Source of the DNA: Aldehydirespirator sp963667505
GTDB taxonomy: Bacteria; Actinomycetota; Acidimicrobiia; Acidimicrobiales; Aldehydirespiratoraceae
Assembly: GCA_963667505.2 (NCBI GenBank)
Contig: OY763490.2
Span: forward strand, 1,178,001 to 1,242,000
Length of the DNA: 64,000 nucleotides
Direction: 5' to 3'
Positions 50,106 to 58,801 of the stretch are shown here, in pieces (positions within the stretch are counted from its first letter, which is position 1; each line of letters starts with the position of its first letter). The notes under the pieces are model-generated. The model made no database searches. It was not told where the DNA came from and saw nothing but the letters and a program-made list of their open reading frames with translations. The position numbers and the translations under genes are program-made.

Positions 50106-52163
50106 TCATGGACCCAGCTGGGCGACCAGGTCCTCGACGGTGGAGGTGGGGGACTGACAGGCGAAGTTGCGGCATACGTAGGCGTAGCCGTCGGGGCGGT
50201 CGGCCCATAGCGGGGAGTCGTAGGGCTCGCCCCAGGCCAGGACGGCGCCGGGCAGGTAGCGGGTCTGGACTGCCGACACCAGGTCGGGGCGGTCGCCGAC
50301 CACCGCGATCTCGTCGAGGCCGTGGACGGCCATGTCCATCGCCTCCAGAGCCCGGCCGAAGGCGGTGGGATGCTGCACCGCGGTCTCGGCGAACAACCCG
50401 ATGATGCGGAGGGCGTGCTCGTTGTAGCGGGACTCGCCGGTGAGCGTCGCCAGCCGGAGCAGGGCGCAGGCGGCCAGCGACTGGGCCGACGGGGTGGCGT
50501 TGTCCATCAGGTCCTTGGGCCGGGTGACGAGCCGCTCGGCGTCGTCGCCAGTGGTGAACACCCCTCCGGCGGCGTCGTCCCAGAACAGCTCCAGCAGGCC
50601 GTCGGCCGCGGCCCGGGCCTCGTCGATCCAGCGGGCCTGGCCCGACAGCTCGCCCAGCCGGGTGAAGGCTTCGATCAGCGCCGCGTAGTCGTGGGCGTAG
50701 GCCAGGTGGCGGGCCTGGGCGGGGCGTTCGGCGTCGCCACCTTGCCAGGAGCGCAGCCAGCGGCCGTCGTCCCGCCGCAAGCTGGCCACCAGGAACTCGC
50801 CGTTGGCCAGCGCCGCGGCCCGCCAGCCGGCATCGCCGGTAGCCGCGGCCGCCTCGGCCAGCGCCGACAGCATCAGGCCGTTCCACTCGGTGAGGACCTT
50901 GTCATCGAGGCTGGGCCGGATCCGACTCTCCCGGCAGGCGAACAGCGCCTCGCGGGCCGCCTCGACCGGCACCGGGCGGAGCAGGTCGCCCCGCACCGGC
51001 CGGTTCAGGATGTTGGCCCCTTCGAAGTTTCCGGCCTCGGTCACCCCCCACCAGGCCACCGCTGCGTCGGCGGCCTCGGCGCCCGCCGCGGCCCGCGCCA
51101 CCGCCCGCAACTCCGGCTCGGACCACACGTAGAACTTGCCCTCGACGCCCTCGGAGTCGGCGTCCTCGGCCGAGTAGAAGCCGCCGTCGGCGTGACGCAG
51201 ATCGCGCAGCACGTAGCCGACCGTCTCGTCGAGCACCTGCCGGTAGACCGCCTCGCCGGTCACCATCCAGGCGTGCAGGTAGGCCCGGGTGAGCAGGGCG
51301 TTGTCGTACAGCATCTTCTCGAAGTGGGGCACCAGCCACCGGCGGTCCACCGAGTACCGGGCGAAGCCGCCGCCCAGGTGGTCGTAGATGCCGCCGGAGG
51401 CCATGGCGTCGAGGCTGGTCCGCACCGCCCGAAGCAGTTCGGGCCGGCCGCCGCTGCGGTGATGGATGCGCAGTGCCGAGGCCAGCGTCATCGCGCCCGG
51501 GAACTTGGGAGCGCCCCCGAAGCCGCCCCACTCGGGATCGAAAGCGGCCAGGATGGCGTCCCCGGCCCGGTCCAGCGCCCGGCCGTCCGCGCGGCTGGCT
51601 GGATCCTTCGCCCGGCCGTCCTCGCCGCCTGCCCCAGTCTCCGCGCCGAGCGATGCCGCAGCCCGCGACGTCCGGTCGATCAGCGTTACGAGCTGGTCGG
51701 CCTGGGCATGGACGTCGTCGCGGCGGTTGGTCCACGCTTCGTCGATTGCGGCCATCACCTGGCGGAACGAGGCCATGCCCCCCCGCGGCCGGTCCGGGTA
51801 GTAGGTGCCCCCGAAGAACGGCCGGCCGTCGGGAGTCAGGAACACGGTCATCGGCCAGCCGCCTCGGCCGGTCATGGCCTGCACCGAGTCCATGTAGATG
51901 GCGTCCACGTCAGGACGCTCCTCCCGGTCCACCTTCACGTTCACGAACAGCCGGTTCATGATCTCCGCGGTGGCAGCGTCCTCGAAGGACTCGTGGGCCA
52001 TCACGTGGCACCAGTGGCAGCTTGAGTAGCCCACCGACAGCAGCATCGGCCGGTCCCGCTCCGAAGCCGCGGCGAACGCTTCCGGCCCCCACGGATACCA
52101 GTGCACCGGGTTGTCGCGGTGCTGGCGCAGGTAGGGGCTGGTTTCGTCGCCGAGTCGGTTCAT
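50106..52163 (-). CDS. Thioredoxin-domain protein of the YyaL/DUF255 family
   Basis: 685 residues from the ATG at 52163; the frame continues upstream without similarity. An N-terminal thioredoxin-like domain with 'SVGYSSCHWCHVMAHESFED' (CxxC at about 47-50) and 'FLTPDGRPFFGGTYYP', then an (alpha/alpha) barrel like the glucanase-type families ('GGFGGAPKFP', 'DDKVLTEWNGLMLSALAEAA'). Human spermatogenesis-associated SPATA20 is in the same family. Function in bacteria is unknown. It is cytosolic by the absence of a signal. Confidence 0.9.
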   Translation of the reverse strand: MNRLGDETSPYLRQHRDNPVHWYPWGPEAFAAASERDRPMLLSVGYSSCHWCHVMAHESFEDAATAEIMNRLFVNVKVDREERPDVDAIYMDSVQAMTGRGGWPMTVFLTPDGRPFFGGTYYPDRPRGGMASFRQVMAAIDEAWTNRRDDVHAQADQLVTLIDRTSRAAASLGAETGAGGEDGRAKDPASRADGRALDRAGDAILAAFDPEWGGFGGAPKFPGAMTLASALRIHHRSGGRPELLRAVRTSLDAMASGGIYDHLGGGFARYSVDRRWLVPHFEKMLYDNALLTRAYLHAWMVTGEAVYRQVLDETVGYVLRDLRHADGGFYSAEDADSEGVEGKFYVWSEPELRAVARAAAGAEAADAAVAWWGVTEAGNFEGANILNRPVRGDLLRPVPVEAAREALFACRESRIRPSLDDKVLTEWNGLMLSALAEAAAATGDAGWRAAALANGEFLVASLRRDDGRWLRSWQGGDAERPAQARHLAYAHDYAALIEAFTRLGELSGQARWIDEARAAADGLLELFWDDAAGGVFTTGDDAERLVTRPKDLMDNATPSAQSLAACALLRLATLTGESRYNEHALRIIGLFAETAVQHPTAFGRALEAMDMAVHGLDEIAVVGDRPDLVSAVQTRYLPGAVLAWGEPYDSPLWADRPDGYAYVCRNFACQSPTSTVEDLVAQLGP

Positions 52164-52351
52164 GCATCCGAGCCTAAGAGGCCGAGTGGGCAGGCCAGCG
52201 GATCCGGCCCATACGGGCGAGGCCACGGCGTTCTCTCGGTGCGGACGTGGCTGCAATGACGGTCGGATCGGCTGCGGCCTGAGTCGACGACCCGCCGAAT
52301 TGAGGCGGTATCCAGCGCCGGGGGACGGCCGGCGCCTGATTCTGGGGCAGA

Positions 52352-53059
52352 ATGTCGCCGGTGAGCGCCGGAGTGCGGGTCCTGGTCGTCGACGACGAGC
52401 CCTCTTACCGGGAGGGTCTGCAGGTGGCGCTGGGTGTCGAAGGGTTCACTGTGGACGTGGCCGCCGACGGCGAGGAGGCGCTGGCCATGTTCGACGCCCT
52501 CGAGCCCGACATCGTGCTGTTGGACGTGATGCTTCCTCGGCTCTCGGGGATCGATGTGTGCCGCCGCATTCGAGCCGGCGCCGACACTCCCGTGATCATG
52601 GTCTCAGCCCGGCGCTCCGAGATAGACACCGTGGTCGGCCTGGAGGTCGGCGCCGACGATTATGTGGCCAAGCCGTACCGGGTTCGGGAGTTGGTGGCGC
52701 GGATGCGCACCGTGCTCCGCCGCAGCGGCGTTCGGAGAACCGCGGCCGGAAGCGGTGCAGAACTGTCCATCGGGGACGTAACCGTCGACCGCGACCGTCA
52801 CGAAGTGACCGTGCGAGGCCAGCCGGCCCGCCTGCCCCTCAAGGAGTTCGAGCTGCTGGCCCTGCTGATGGAGAACGCAGGGTTCGTGGTCACCCGTCAG
52901 ACGCTCATCGACCGGGTGTGGGGCTTCGACTATGTGGGCAACACCAAGACCCTCGACGTTCACATCAAGCGTCTGCGATCGCGCATCGAGCGCGACCCGG
53001 CCGAGCCCGAGCGCATCGTCACCATCAGAGGCCTCGGCTACAAGTACTCGGCGCCTTGA
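52352..53059 (+). CDS. Orphan OmpR/PhoB-family response regulator
   Basis: 235 residues. Receiver domain with 'LVVDDEPSYR', phospho-acceptor Asp58 in 'VLLDVMLPRLSG', Lys in 'VAKPY'; winged helix ends 'IVTIRGLGYKYSAP'. Resembles RegX3/PhoP-type regulators. No kinase gene is adjacent, so its partner is elsewhere. A GTG three codons in is another possible start. Confidence 0.9.
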   Translation: MSPVSAGVRVLVVDDEPSYREGLQVALGVEGFTVDVAADGEEALAMFDALEPDIVLLDVMLPRLSGIDVCRRIRAGADTPVIMVSARRSEIDTVVGLEVGADDYVAKPYRVRELVARMRTVLRRSGVRRTAAGSGAELSIGDVTVDRDRHEVTVRGQPARLPLKEFELLALLMENAGFVVTRQTLIDRVWGFDYVGNTKTLDVHIKRLRSRIERDPAEPERIVTIRGLGYKYSAP

Positions 53060-53101
53060 GACCCGCTTCCACGGCCCGGTGCGCCCGACCGGCCGTGCAG
53101 G

Positions 53102-53203
53102 GTGCTGGCGTAGTGCTGGGCGCCGGCGCGGTGTCGGGAGCTGGGGCGGTGTCGGGGGAGCTGGTGTGGTGCTGGGAGCGTGCGTGGTGCTGGGAGCTGA
53201 CAT
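53102..53203 (+). repeat. Degenerate 18-bp tandem repeats running into the menA start
   Basis: Five or so units of about 18 bases beginning GTGCTGGG or GTGTCGGG fill the gap between the response regulator and menA. The menA ATG is the end of the last unit. Each unit brings a GTG codon, several in the menA frame, so the true start is hard to fix. Confidence 0.65.
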
Positions 53204-54137
53204 GACCGATATGAACACCTCCCAGCCCCGTCCCGGCGACCCGTCGCGCCGCGCCTTCCGCGGTCGCCTCGGGCTCTGGGTGACGGGTGCCCGGCCTCGT
53301 ACCCTCAGCGCCGGGCTGGTGCCGGTAGCGGTCGGCGCGGCGGCCGCGGTCGGAGAGGGGTCGCAGGTCGCGTGGTGGAGGGCCGCGGCCGCGTTGGCGG
53401 TCGCGGCCGGCTTGCAGGTGGGAGTCAACTACGCCAACGACTACTCGGACGGGATTCGAGGCACAGACGACGCCCGCCGGGTGGGACCGCTGCGGCTGGT
53501 GGGCTCGGGGCTGGCACCGCCCCGCAGCGTCAAGCGGGCCGCGCTGGGCTCATTCGCGACTGCGGGCGCAGCCGGGTCGGTGCTCGCGGTTGTGGCGGGA
53601 TGGGAGCTGCTGGTCGTCGGGGCGCTGTGCCTGGTCGCGGGCTGGGCTTACACCGGTGGACCCAAGCCCTACGGATATCTCGGGCTTGGCGAGGTGTTCG
53701 TATTCGTGTTCTTCGGTCTTGTGGCCACCGCGGGCACTGCCTACGTGCTGTTGGAGCGCCTGGACTGGTTCGCGGCGCTTTGCGGCGTGCCCGTCGGACT
53801 GTGGGCGGTGGCGCTGCTGATCGCCAACAACCTGCGCGACATCTCCAGCGACGCCGCCGCGGGCAAGCGCACACTGGCCGTCCGCCTCGGCGACAAGCGC
53901 ACCAGGCTGACGTACATGGCCGTGCTCGAGGCGTCCTACGCGGTCGCTCTGCTGGCGTCGCTGGAAGGCCGCGCCGCAGCAGCGGCGGTCCTGGGAGCGC
54001 CCTTCGCGGTGCGCGCCGTGCGTCGGGTCCTCCGGGGTGCCTCGGGTGCCGCGTTGATACCCGTGCTCGCCGACAGTGCTCTCACCCAGTTGGTGTCGGG
54101 CCTGGCCATGGCCGCAGGCATCGCCCTCACCGCCTGA
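53202..54137 (+). CDS. menA: 1,4-dihydroxy-2-naphthoate polyprenyltransferase
   Basis: 311 residues from the ATG at 53202. UbiA-family membrane enzyme with about eight TM helices and the two Asp-rich prenyl-diphosphate motifs, 'NYANDYSDGIRGTDD' near 77 and 'NNLRDISSDAAAGKRTLA' near 208. It attaches the polyprenyl chain in menaquinone synthesis; a menG gene lies 0.6 kb on. The ORF extends upstream through the 18-bp repeats, but that part is low-complexity. Confidence 0.92.
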   Translation: MTDMNTSQPRPGDPSRRAFRGRLGLWVTGARPRTLSAGLVPVAVGAAAAVGEGSQVAWWRAAAALAVAAGLQVGVNYANDYSDGIRGTDDARRVGPLRLVGSGLAPPRSVKRAALGSFATAGAAGSVLAVVAGWELLVVGALCLVAGWAYTGGPKPYGYLGLGEVFVFVFFGLVATAGTAYVLLERLDWFAALCGVPVGLWAVALLIANNLRDISSDAAAGKRTLAVRLGDKRTRLTYMAVLEASYAVALLASLEGRAAAAAVLGAPFAVRAVRRVLRGASGAALIPVLADSALTQLVSGLAMAAGIALTA

Positions 54138-54199
54138 GGAGCGTCACTGGCTCCGGCATGAACGCGGTTCTGGTGTGAACACGGGCCAGACTGTCGGGC

Positions 54200-54694
54200 A
54201 TGAGTCGTGAAGCGGTGGTCGCCCACCTGGAGGCGCTGGGCGTGGCCTACGAGGTGGTCGAGTGCGATCCCGATCTGGCCGACACCGCGCAGTTCTGCGA
54301 GCACTACGGGTATTCGATGGAGGCGTCGGCCAACGCCATCTGCGTGGTGGGCAAGACCGCTGAGCGCCCGATGGCCTGCTGCGTGGTGCTGGCCTCCACC
54401 CGCCTGGACGTCAATGGCGTCGTGCGACGACGCCTCGGCACCCGCAAGGCGTCCTTCGCGGACGCGGCCACCACCGTCGAGCGCACCGGCATGATGATCG
54501 GCGGGGTCACCCCGTTCGGACTGCCCGAGGGTCTCCCAGTGTGGATCGACGCTCGGGTGATGGACTGCGAGCAGGTCATCGTGGGCGGCGGATCCCGCGA
54601 CTGCAAGATCCTGTGCCCTCCCTCCTCGCTGGCGGCCATCACCGGTGCCGAGATAGTCGACAATCTCGCCAAGCCCGCTCCGGCGCCGACTTAG
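54200..54694 (+). CDS. YbaK/ProX-type aminoacyl-tRNA deacylase-like protein
   Basis: 164 residues. The fold is that of YbaK/EbsC: 'VAYEVVECDPDLADTAQFCE' near 16, 'RPMACCVVLASTRLDV' with a Lys-free middle, and 'GGVTPFGLPEGLPVWIDARV' near 100. Family members clear mischarged tRNAs such as Cys-tRNA(Pro). 'KTAERPMACCVVL' region keeps a Lys before it. Substrate not inferred. Convergent with menG. Confidence 0.82.
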   Translation: MSREAVVAHLEALGVAYEVVECDPDLADTAQFCEHYGYSMEASANAICVVGKTAERPMACCVVLASTRLDVNGVVRRRLGTRKASFADAATTVERTGMMIGGVTPFGLPEGLPVWIDARVMDCEQVIVGGGSRDCKILCPPSSLAAITGAEIVDNLAKPAPAPT

Positions 54695-54745
54695 AGGCCG
54701 AGCGGGCAGGGAGCGAGCCCGGCTCATGCGGGCAAGAAGAGAAGA

Positions 54746-55471
54746 TCAGCCTCGGGTGGCCGTGATCAGCTGGGCTATCCCGGCGCTCAGCCGATGGTGC
54801 CGCACCTCAGTGAAGCCGCAGGCACCGAGTTCGCGGCTCAGGTCGTCCCACGATGGCAGGTACGCGACCGAATCGGGCAGGTACCGATAGGCGTCGCGGT
54901 CGGACAGGGCCGCGCCGATGAGGGGCACGATCCGGCCGAAGTACAGGCCGTGACCCCAGCGCAGCACTGGGTTGGTGGGCCGGTCCACCTCCAGCAGGGC
55001 GATGCGCCCGCCGGGTCGCAGCACCCGGGCCACTTCCGCGAGCAGCGGCGGCACTGCGGTGAGGTTGCGCAGCGCGAACCCGCAGGTCGCACCGTCCAGC
55101 AAGCCGCCGGGAAGCGGCAGATCCAGCACGTCGGCGTTCACCGGTGGCCATCTGGCCGCCTCCGTCGGTGCGGCCCGCAGCATCCCCATCGAGAGGTCGA
55201 GGCCGACCGGCGCATGCCCGCCGCGGGCAAGCTCCCGGCAGAGGTCCCCAGTGCCGCAGGCCAAGTCGGCCACCAGCGACCCCGCCGGGAGGCCCAGCTC
55301 GCGCACGGCCCGGCGTCGCCAGGCCACGTCGAGCCGCAGCGTCATGACCCGGTTCACCAAGTCGTAGCGCGGTGCGATGGCATCGAACATCTCCCGCACG
55401 GCTCGCCGCTTCTGCTCGGCCGTCTCGCCAGGACCTCCGGCCGAGATGGGTGACCGGGGCCACCCGCTCAC
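54746..55471 (-). CDS. menG: Demethylmenaquinone methyltransferase (UbiE/MenG)
   Basis: 241 residues from a GTG whose bases overlap the upstream stop (GTGA); the frame runs further but is unlike the family. 'MFDAIAPRYDLVNRVMTLRL' near 27, SAM motif I 'VADLACGTGDLCREL' and 'GFALRNLTAVPPLLAEVARV' are as in UbiE/MenG. It performs the last step of menaquinone synthesis, C-methylation. menA lies nearby on the other strand. Confidence 0.9.
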   Translation of the reverse strand: MSGWPRSPISAGGPGETAEQKRRAVREMFDAIAPRYDLVNRVMTLRLDVAWRRRAVRELGLPAGSLVADLACGTGDLCRELARGGHAPVGLDLSMGMLRAAPTEAARWPPVNADVLDLPLPGGLLDGATCGFALRNLTAVPPLLAEVARVLRPGGRIALLEVDRPTNPVLRWGHGLYFGRIVPLIGAALSDRDAYRYLPDSVAYLPSWDDLSRELGACGFTEVRHHRLSAGIAQLITATRG

Positions 55472-55875
55472 CGTCTGGAGCGCCAGTACTGCTGGTAGCT
55501 GCGGCTGTTCGGATGCAGCAGCAGCGCGAGCAGCGCGATGTCGAACATCAGGCTGATCGGGTTGGAGAACAGCAGGCTCGGGCGGACCGTCATCGCCCTC
55601 AGCAGCCGGAGCGCGAGCGGCGCCGCGGCTGCGGCCACGCCAAGCCTGTAGCCCCACCGCATCTCGTTGGCTATCCCGAAAGCAGCGGCCAGCTTGCCCA
55701 CCACCACCAGCAGCACGTAGGCCGCTCCCAGCGTGCGGCTGCCGAACAGGGTCCCGAACCCCAGCCCGCCGACCACCCAGAACAGCAAGTCGAAGCCGCC
55801 CTGGAAGTACAACAGGATCTGCGCGATGTACATCGTCTGGGGTTGGCGGGGGTTCACCCAGACACGCGGTTCCAT
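55468..55875 (-). CDS. Small membrane protein of unknown function
   Basis: 135 residues. About four hydrophobic helices with the head 'NPRQPQTMYIAQILLYFQGG' and a basic tail ending 'YWRSRR'. Overlaps the menG start by 4 bases, so it is translated with it. Not recognised as a named family. Confidence 0.72.
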   Translation of the reverse strand: MEPRVWVNPRQPQTMYIAQILLYFQGGFDLLFWVVGGLGFGTLFGSRTLGAAYVLLVVVGKLAAAFGIANEMRWGYRLGVAAAAAPLALRLLRAMTVRPSLLFSNPISLMFDIALLALLLHPNSRSYQQYWRSRR

Positions 55876-55975
55876 GACCCCAGTATGCAGCCTCGTCGCT
55901 GGTGTGCCGCCGAAGTCCGCAGCCTCGTCGCCGGTGTGCCGCGGCTCTCGGCGAATCGAGCGCCCCTAGGCGCCT

Positions 55976-56671
55976 CTAGGTGCTAGGCCCGCGGCGGTAG
56001 GCGCGGTCGGTGTGGTGGTGCTCGAAGCCGATGCGGCGGTAGACCGCGTTGGCCCGATCATTGTCGGACTCCACGTAGAGCATTCCCACTTCCAGGCCCC
56101 GCTCCGCCAGCCACTCCAGCCCGGCCAGGGTCATCGGTCCGCCCAAGCCCCGACCCGCGAAGTCCGGATCGACCGCGATCACGTAGATCTCGCCCAGCGG
56201 CGGGTTGGTGTCGGCGTGGACCTTGGTCCAGCAGAAGGCGACCAGACGACCGTCTCGGCAGTGCAGCCGGAAGCCGTCGGGATCGAACCACGGCTCGGCC
56301 ATGCGGTCCCGCACGTCCTCAGCGGTCAGCCCCCCCTGCTCGGGATGCCAGTGGAACGCCCGATTGTTGACCGTCACGAACTCGTCGATGTCGGCTGGAG
56401 TGAACGCCCGGGTCGCGAGCCCCGACGGTTCGGCCGGCAGCGGGCACCGCAGCTGCCAGAGGTCCCGGTAGGGCTCGAACCCGTGGCGGAGCGCCGCTGA
56501 GTCGTCGCCCTCGGCCACTTGCCTGATCCATAGCTGTACGGGCGTGTCCGGATCGACGCGCCCCACGGCCTCCTCGAGGATCCGGGGGGTCTCGTCCGCG
56601 GCCCGCCCCTCGTGCACCACGATCTGCGTCTCGCCCCCCGATTCCGCCGGGGCAATGACCTCGTAGCGCAC
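55976..56671 (-). CDS. mshD: Mycothiol synthase-like GNAT acetyltransferase (MshD)
   Basis: 231 residues from a GTG at 56671. The C-terminal domain is close to MshD: 'VNNRAFHWHPEQGGLTAEDV', 'EPWFDPDGFRLHCRDGRLVA', 'FCWTKVHADTNPPLGEIYVI', acetyl-CoA loop 'GRGLGGPMTLAGLEWL' and 'MLYVESDNDRANAVYRRIGF'. MshD acetylates Cys-GlcN-Ins to make mycothiol, the thiol of actinobacteria. Mycobacterial MshD has two full GNAT domains in about 315 residues; here the N-terminal one is shortened. The frame opens further upstream. Confidence 0.85.
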   Translation of the reverse strand: MRYEVIAPAESGGETQIVVHEGRAADETPRILEEAVGRVDPDTPVQLWIRQVAEGDDSAALRHGFEPYRDLWQLRCPLPAEPSGLATRAFTPADIDEFVTVNNRAFHWHPEQGGLTAEDVRDRMAEPWFDPDGFRLHCRDGRLVAFCWTKVHADTNPPLGEIYVIAVDPDFAGRGLGGPMTLAGLEWLAERGLEVGMLYVESDNDRANAVYRRIGFEHHHTDRAYRRGPST

Positions 56672-56700
56672 TGGAGGAGAGGGTACCCCGCAGGCGAGTA

Positions 56701-56720
56701 GCGAGAAGATTCTCGCGAGA
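56701..56720. promoter_or_regulatory. Overlapping palindromes between mshD and the GntR gene
   Basis: GCGAGAA-GA-TTCTCGC (56701-56716) overlaps TCTCGCGAGA (56711-56720). They lie in the 191-base region between divergent genes, beside an AT-rich stretch (about 56725-56750). Candidate operator site. Confidence 0.4.
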
Positions 56721-56862
56721 CGGCAGATCAGATTTATCCAATATGAGATTCCGTCCGGGAGCGTCTGAGGCGGTAGGGTGTCGCCTTCAAGCGCTTGCTG
56801 CACGGCCGGGCACGTCTGCCGGCAGCGAGATTCCGACGCCGTGAGAGCGAGGTCCTGAAGCC

Positions 56863-57555
56863 GTGGCGACAGACGCAGTGTTCACGTCGGCGCCGCCGGT
56901 GCCGCAGCCGTCGGTCCATGAGAATGTGCTGCACTATCTGCGCAAGCTGATCATCACCGGGGAGCTTCCCCCCGGTGCGAAGATCCCCCTCGACGCGGTC
57001 GCCAGGACTTGCGGGGTGAGCCCGGTTCCTGTGCGCGAGGCGCTGCGACAACTCCAGAACGAGGGGGTCGTCATCAACGAGCCGCGCCGCGGCTACTGGG
57101 TCGCGCGCCACTCGCGCGAGGAGTTCGCCGAGCTGCAGCAGATCACGCTGCTGCTGGAGTGCGAGGCGATCCGCAGCGGGGCCCCCCACATCACCGACGA
57201 CGACCTCGAGCGCATGGACGCCTACCGCGTCGAGATGGAGCAGGCGCTGGCCGCGGGCGACTTGTGGGCCGCCAGCGTCGCCCACCGCGAGATGCACTTC
57301 GTGCCCTACCGGGCGTCGGGCCGCAAGATCCTCGTACGCGAGATCGAGCGGCTGTGGGAGCACACCGACCACTACCGGGTGCTGTACCTCTACAAGGACA
57401 CCGATGTCCAAGAGGTGTCCCTGGACCAGCACATGGGCCTGATCGACGCGTGCCGTGCCCGCGACGCCGAGACGCTCGTGCGGCTGATGACCGCCCATCG
57501 GGAGTTCGCGACCGCGACCATCACTCCGGGCCTTCTCGAAGACGACAGCCCCTGA
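56863..57555 (+). CDS. GntR-family transcriptional regulator (FCD/FadR subfamily)
   Basis: 230 residues from a GTG. Winged helix about 18-80 ('LRKLIITGELPPGAKIPLDA', 'VSPVPVREALRQLQNEGVV') and the helical FCD effector domain about 95-220 with a metal-type 'EMHFVPYRASG' and 'DQHMGLIDACRARDAETL'. FCD members answer to organic acids and sugar acids. It probably governs the divergent luciferase-like gene and the hydroxylase operon downstream. Confidence 0.9.
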   Translation: MATDAVFTSAPPVPQPSVHENVLHYLRKLIITGELPPGAKIPLDAVARTCGVSPVPVREALRQLQNEGVVINEPRRGYWVARHSREEFAELQQITLLLECEAIRSGAPHITDDDLERMDAYRVEMEQALAAGDLWAASVAHREMHFVPYRASGRKILVREIERLWEHTDHYRVLYLYKDTDVQEVSLDQHMGLIDACRARDAETLVRLMTAHREFATATITPGLLEDDSP

Positions 57556-57599
57556 CCGGCCGCGTCGAGCGGCAGCTGATGCCCGAGGGCGGCTGTGGG

Positions 57600-58622
57600 T
57601 CAGTCGTCGACCCGTGTGTCGTCGACCCGTGTGGCTCCGTCGTTGACTTGGGGGATCACTAGACGGCTCAGCAGTTCGAGCTGGGCGGGGTCGTCGCTGG
57701 TGGGGCCGAGCACGATGTACTCGCAGCCCCCGTCCGCTAGGTCGCGGAGGCGGGCCACGATCTCGTTTATCGACCCGAAGAAGTAGCTCTTCTCGAGATG
57801 CTCGCGGCTGCGGTGGCCGCCCATGGCCTGCTCGAAGTAGAAGTGCTGCTCGGCGCGGGCCTTCGCCGGGTCGCTGGTGTCGACCACATGGATGAAGTTG
57901 CAGTGCGCGAACCTCGGGCAGGGAGTGCCGCGCTCGGCGGCCGCGTCCTGGATCAGCCGCCAGTCGCGGTGAACCCACTGCTGCTGGCCCGAGCACCGGG
58001 ACAGCCACCAGTCGGCCCCGAGGATGCGGTCTCGCACAGTCCGGGCCAGCACGGGCACGTCGTTGTCGAACTGCCCGTCAGGGATGCGCGACCCGCCGGC
58101 CACCCACACGGGAGGCATCGTCGGCGGTCGGGGCTCGATGGTGACATCGGTGAACGAGTAGTAGCGGCCCTCGAATGACGCGTCGGAGGTGGTCAGCAGC
58201 AGCCTGACCGCCTCGAGGATCTCGTCGGTGCGTCTGCCGCGTTCGCTGATGTGGGTGCCGGTGGCCGTGAACTCGGGCCCGTACCAGCCCGGGCCGATCC
58301 CGAACTGGTAGCGGCCGCCGGTGAGGAAGTCCATGGTGGCGACCTCCTTGGCGAGCAGCACCGGGTCGCGCAGCGGCAGCACCAGGATCCCGGTGCCCAC
58401 CATCTCGACGTCGGGCGCGACCGCGGCGGCGTGGGTGAGCACTGTCATCGGCTCGAGCCACGCCATGCCGTAGAGGCCCGGCGCGTGCAGCAGATGGTCG
58501 ATCACCCACAGGTCGATGCCGTGCTCGTTGGCCGTCTTGGAGAACGCGTCGGTGCCGCGTCGGGCCCTGTCGTAGTCGAGCTGCGGGTAGGCGAACGATG
58601 GGATCCAGGCTCCGAAGCGCAT
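57600..58622 (-). CDS. Luciferase-like (LLM class) flavin/F420-dependent monooxygenase
   Basis: 340 residues. TIM-barrel luciferase family: 'WVIDHLLHAPGLYGMAWLEP' near 40, 'VEMVGTGILVLPLRDPVLLA' near 72, 'LTGGRYQFGIGPGWYGPEF' near 100. Such enzymes use FMNH2 or F420H2 to oxygenate or oxidise small organics. An AAGGA ribosome site precedes the ATG. The tail 'TRVDDTRVDD' comes from a perfect 15-bp duplication (57603-57632). Divergent from the hydroxylase operon with a shared promoter region. Confidence 0.88.
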   Translation of the reverse strand: MRFGAWIPSFAYPQLDYDRARRGTDAFSKTANEHGIDLWVIDHLLHAPGLYGMAWLEPMTVLTHAAAVAPDVEMVGTGILVLPLRDPVLLAKEVATMDFLTGGRYQFGIGPGWYGPEFTATGTHISERGRRTDEILEAVRLLLTTSDASFEGRYYSFTDVTIEPRPPTMPPVWVAGGSRIPDGQFDNDVPVLARTVRDRILGADWWLSRCSGQQQWVHRDWRLIQDAAAERGTPCPRFAHCNFIHVVDTSDPAKARAEQHFYFEQAMGGHRSREHLEKSYFFGSINEIVARLRDLADGGCEYIVLGPTSDDPAQLELLSRLVIPQVNDGATRVDDTRVDD

Positions 58623-58660
58623 GGGCGGTCCTTGTCTGTCGGCGGGGTCGTGAGGCCGAC

Positions 58661-58706
58661 GGTATACCCTCTACAATTTGATATTGCAAATATTTGATTC
58701 TAGATT
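58661..58706. promoter_or_regulatory. Overlapping divergent promoters with a shared palindrome
   Basis: Plus strand: TTGATA (58678-58683), 17 bases, TAGATT (58701-58706). Minus strand: TTGCAA (58689-58684), 17 bases, TATACC (58666-58661). Both -35 regions fall on the dyad ATATT-GCA-AATAT (58681-58693), so one bound protein could block both. Confidence 0.65.
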
Positions 58707-58801
58707 GGGGAGCATGGTTCATTACGCGCCATCGGGCCAGGGGCTGGCCGTGTACCGGCCCGGCGCTGGCTCCGCGCACCGGTAGGAGGGCAGCCCACCG
58801 G

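Noticed and set aside
49845..50210. A 121-residue plus-strand ORF after vapC
   Set aside because: Its composition is not protein-like, its end overlaps the YyaL-family gene antisense, and minus-strand and VOC scraps explain the region better.
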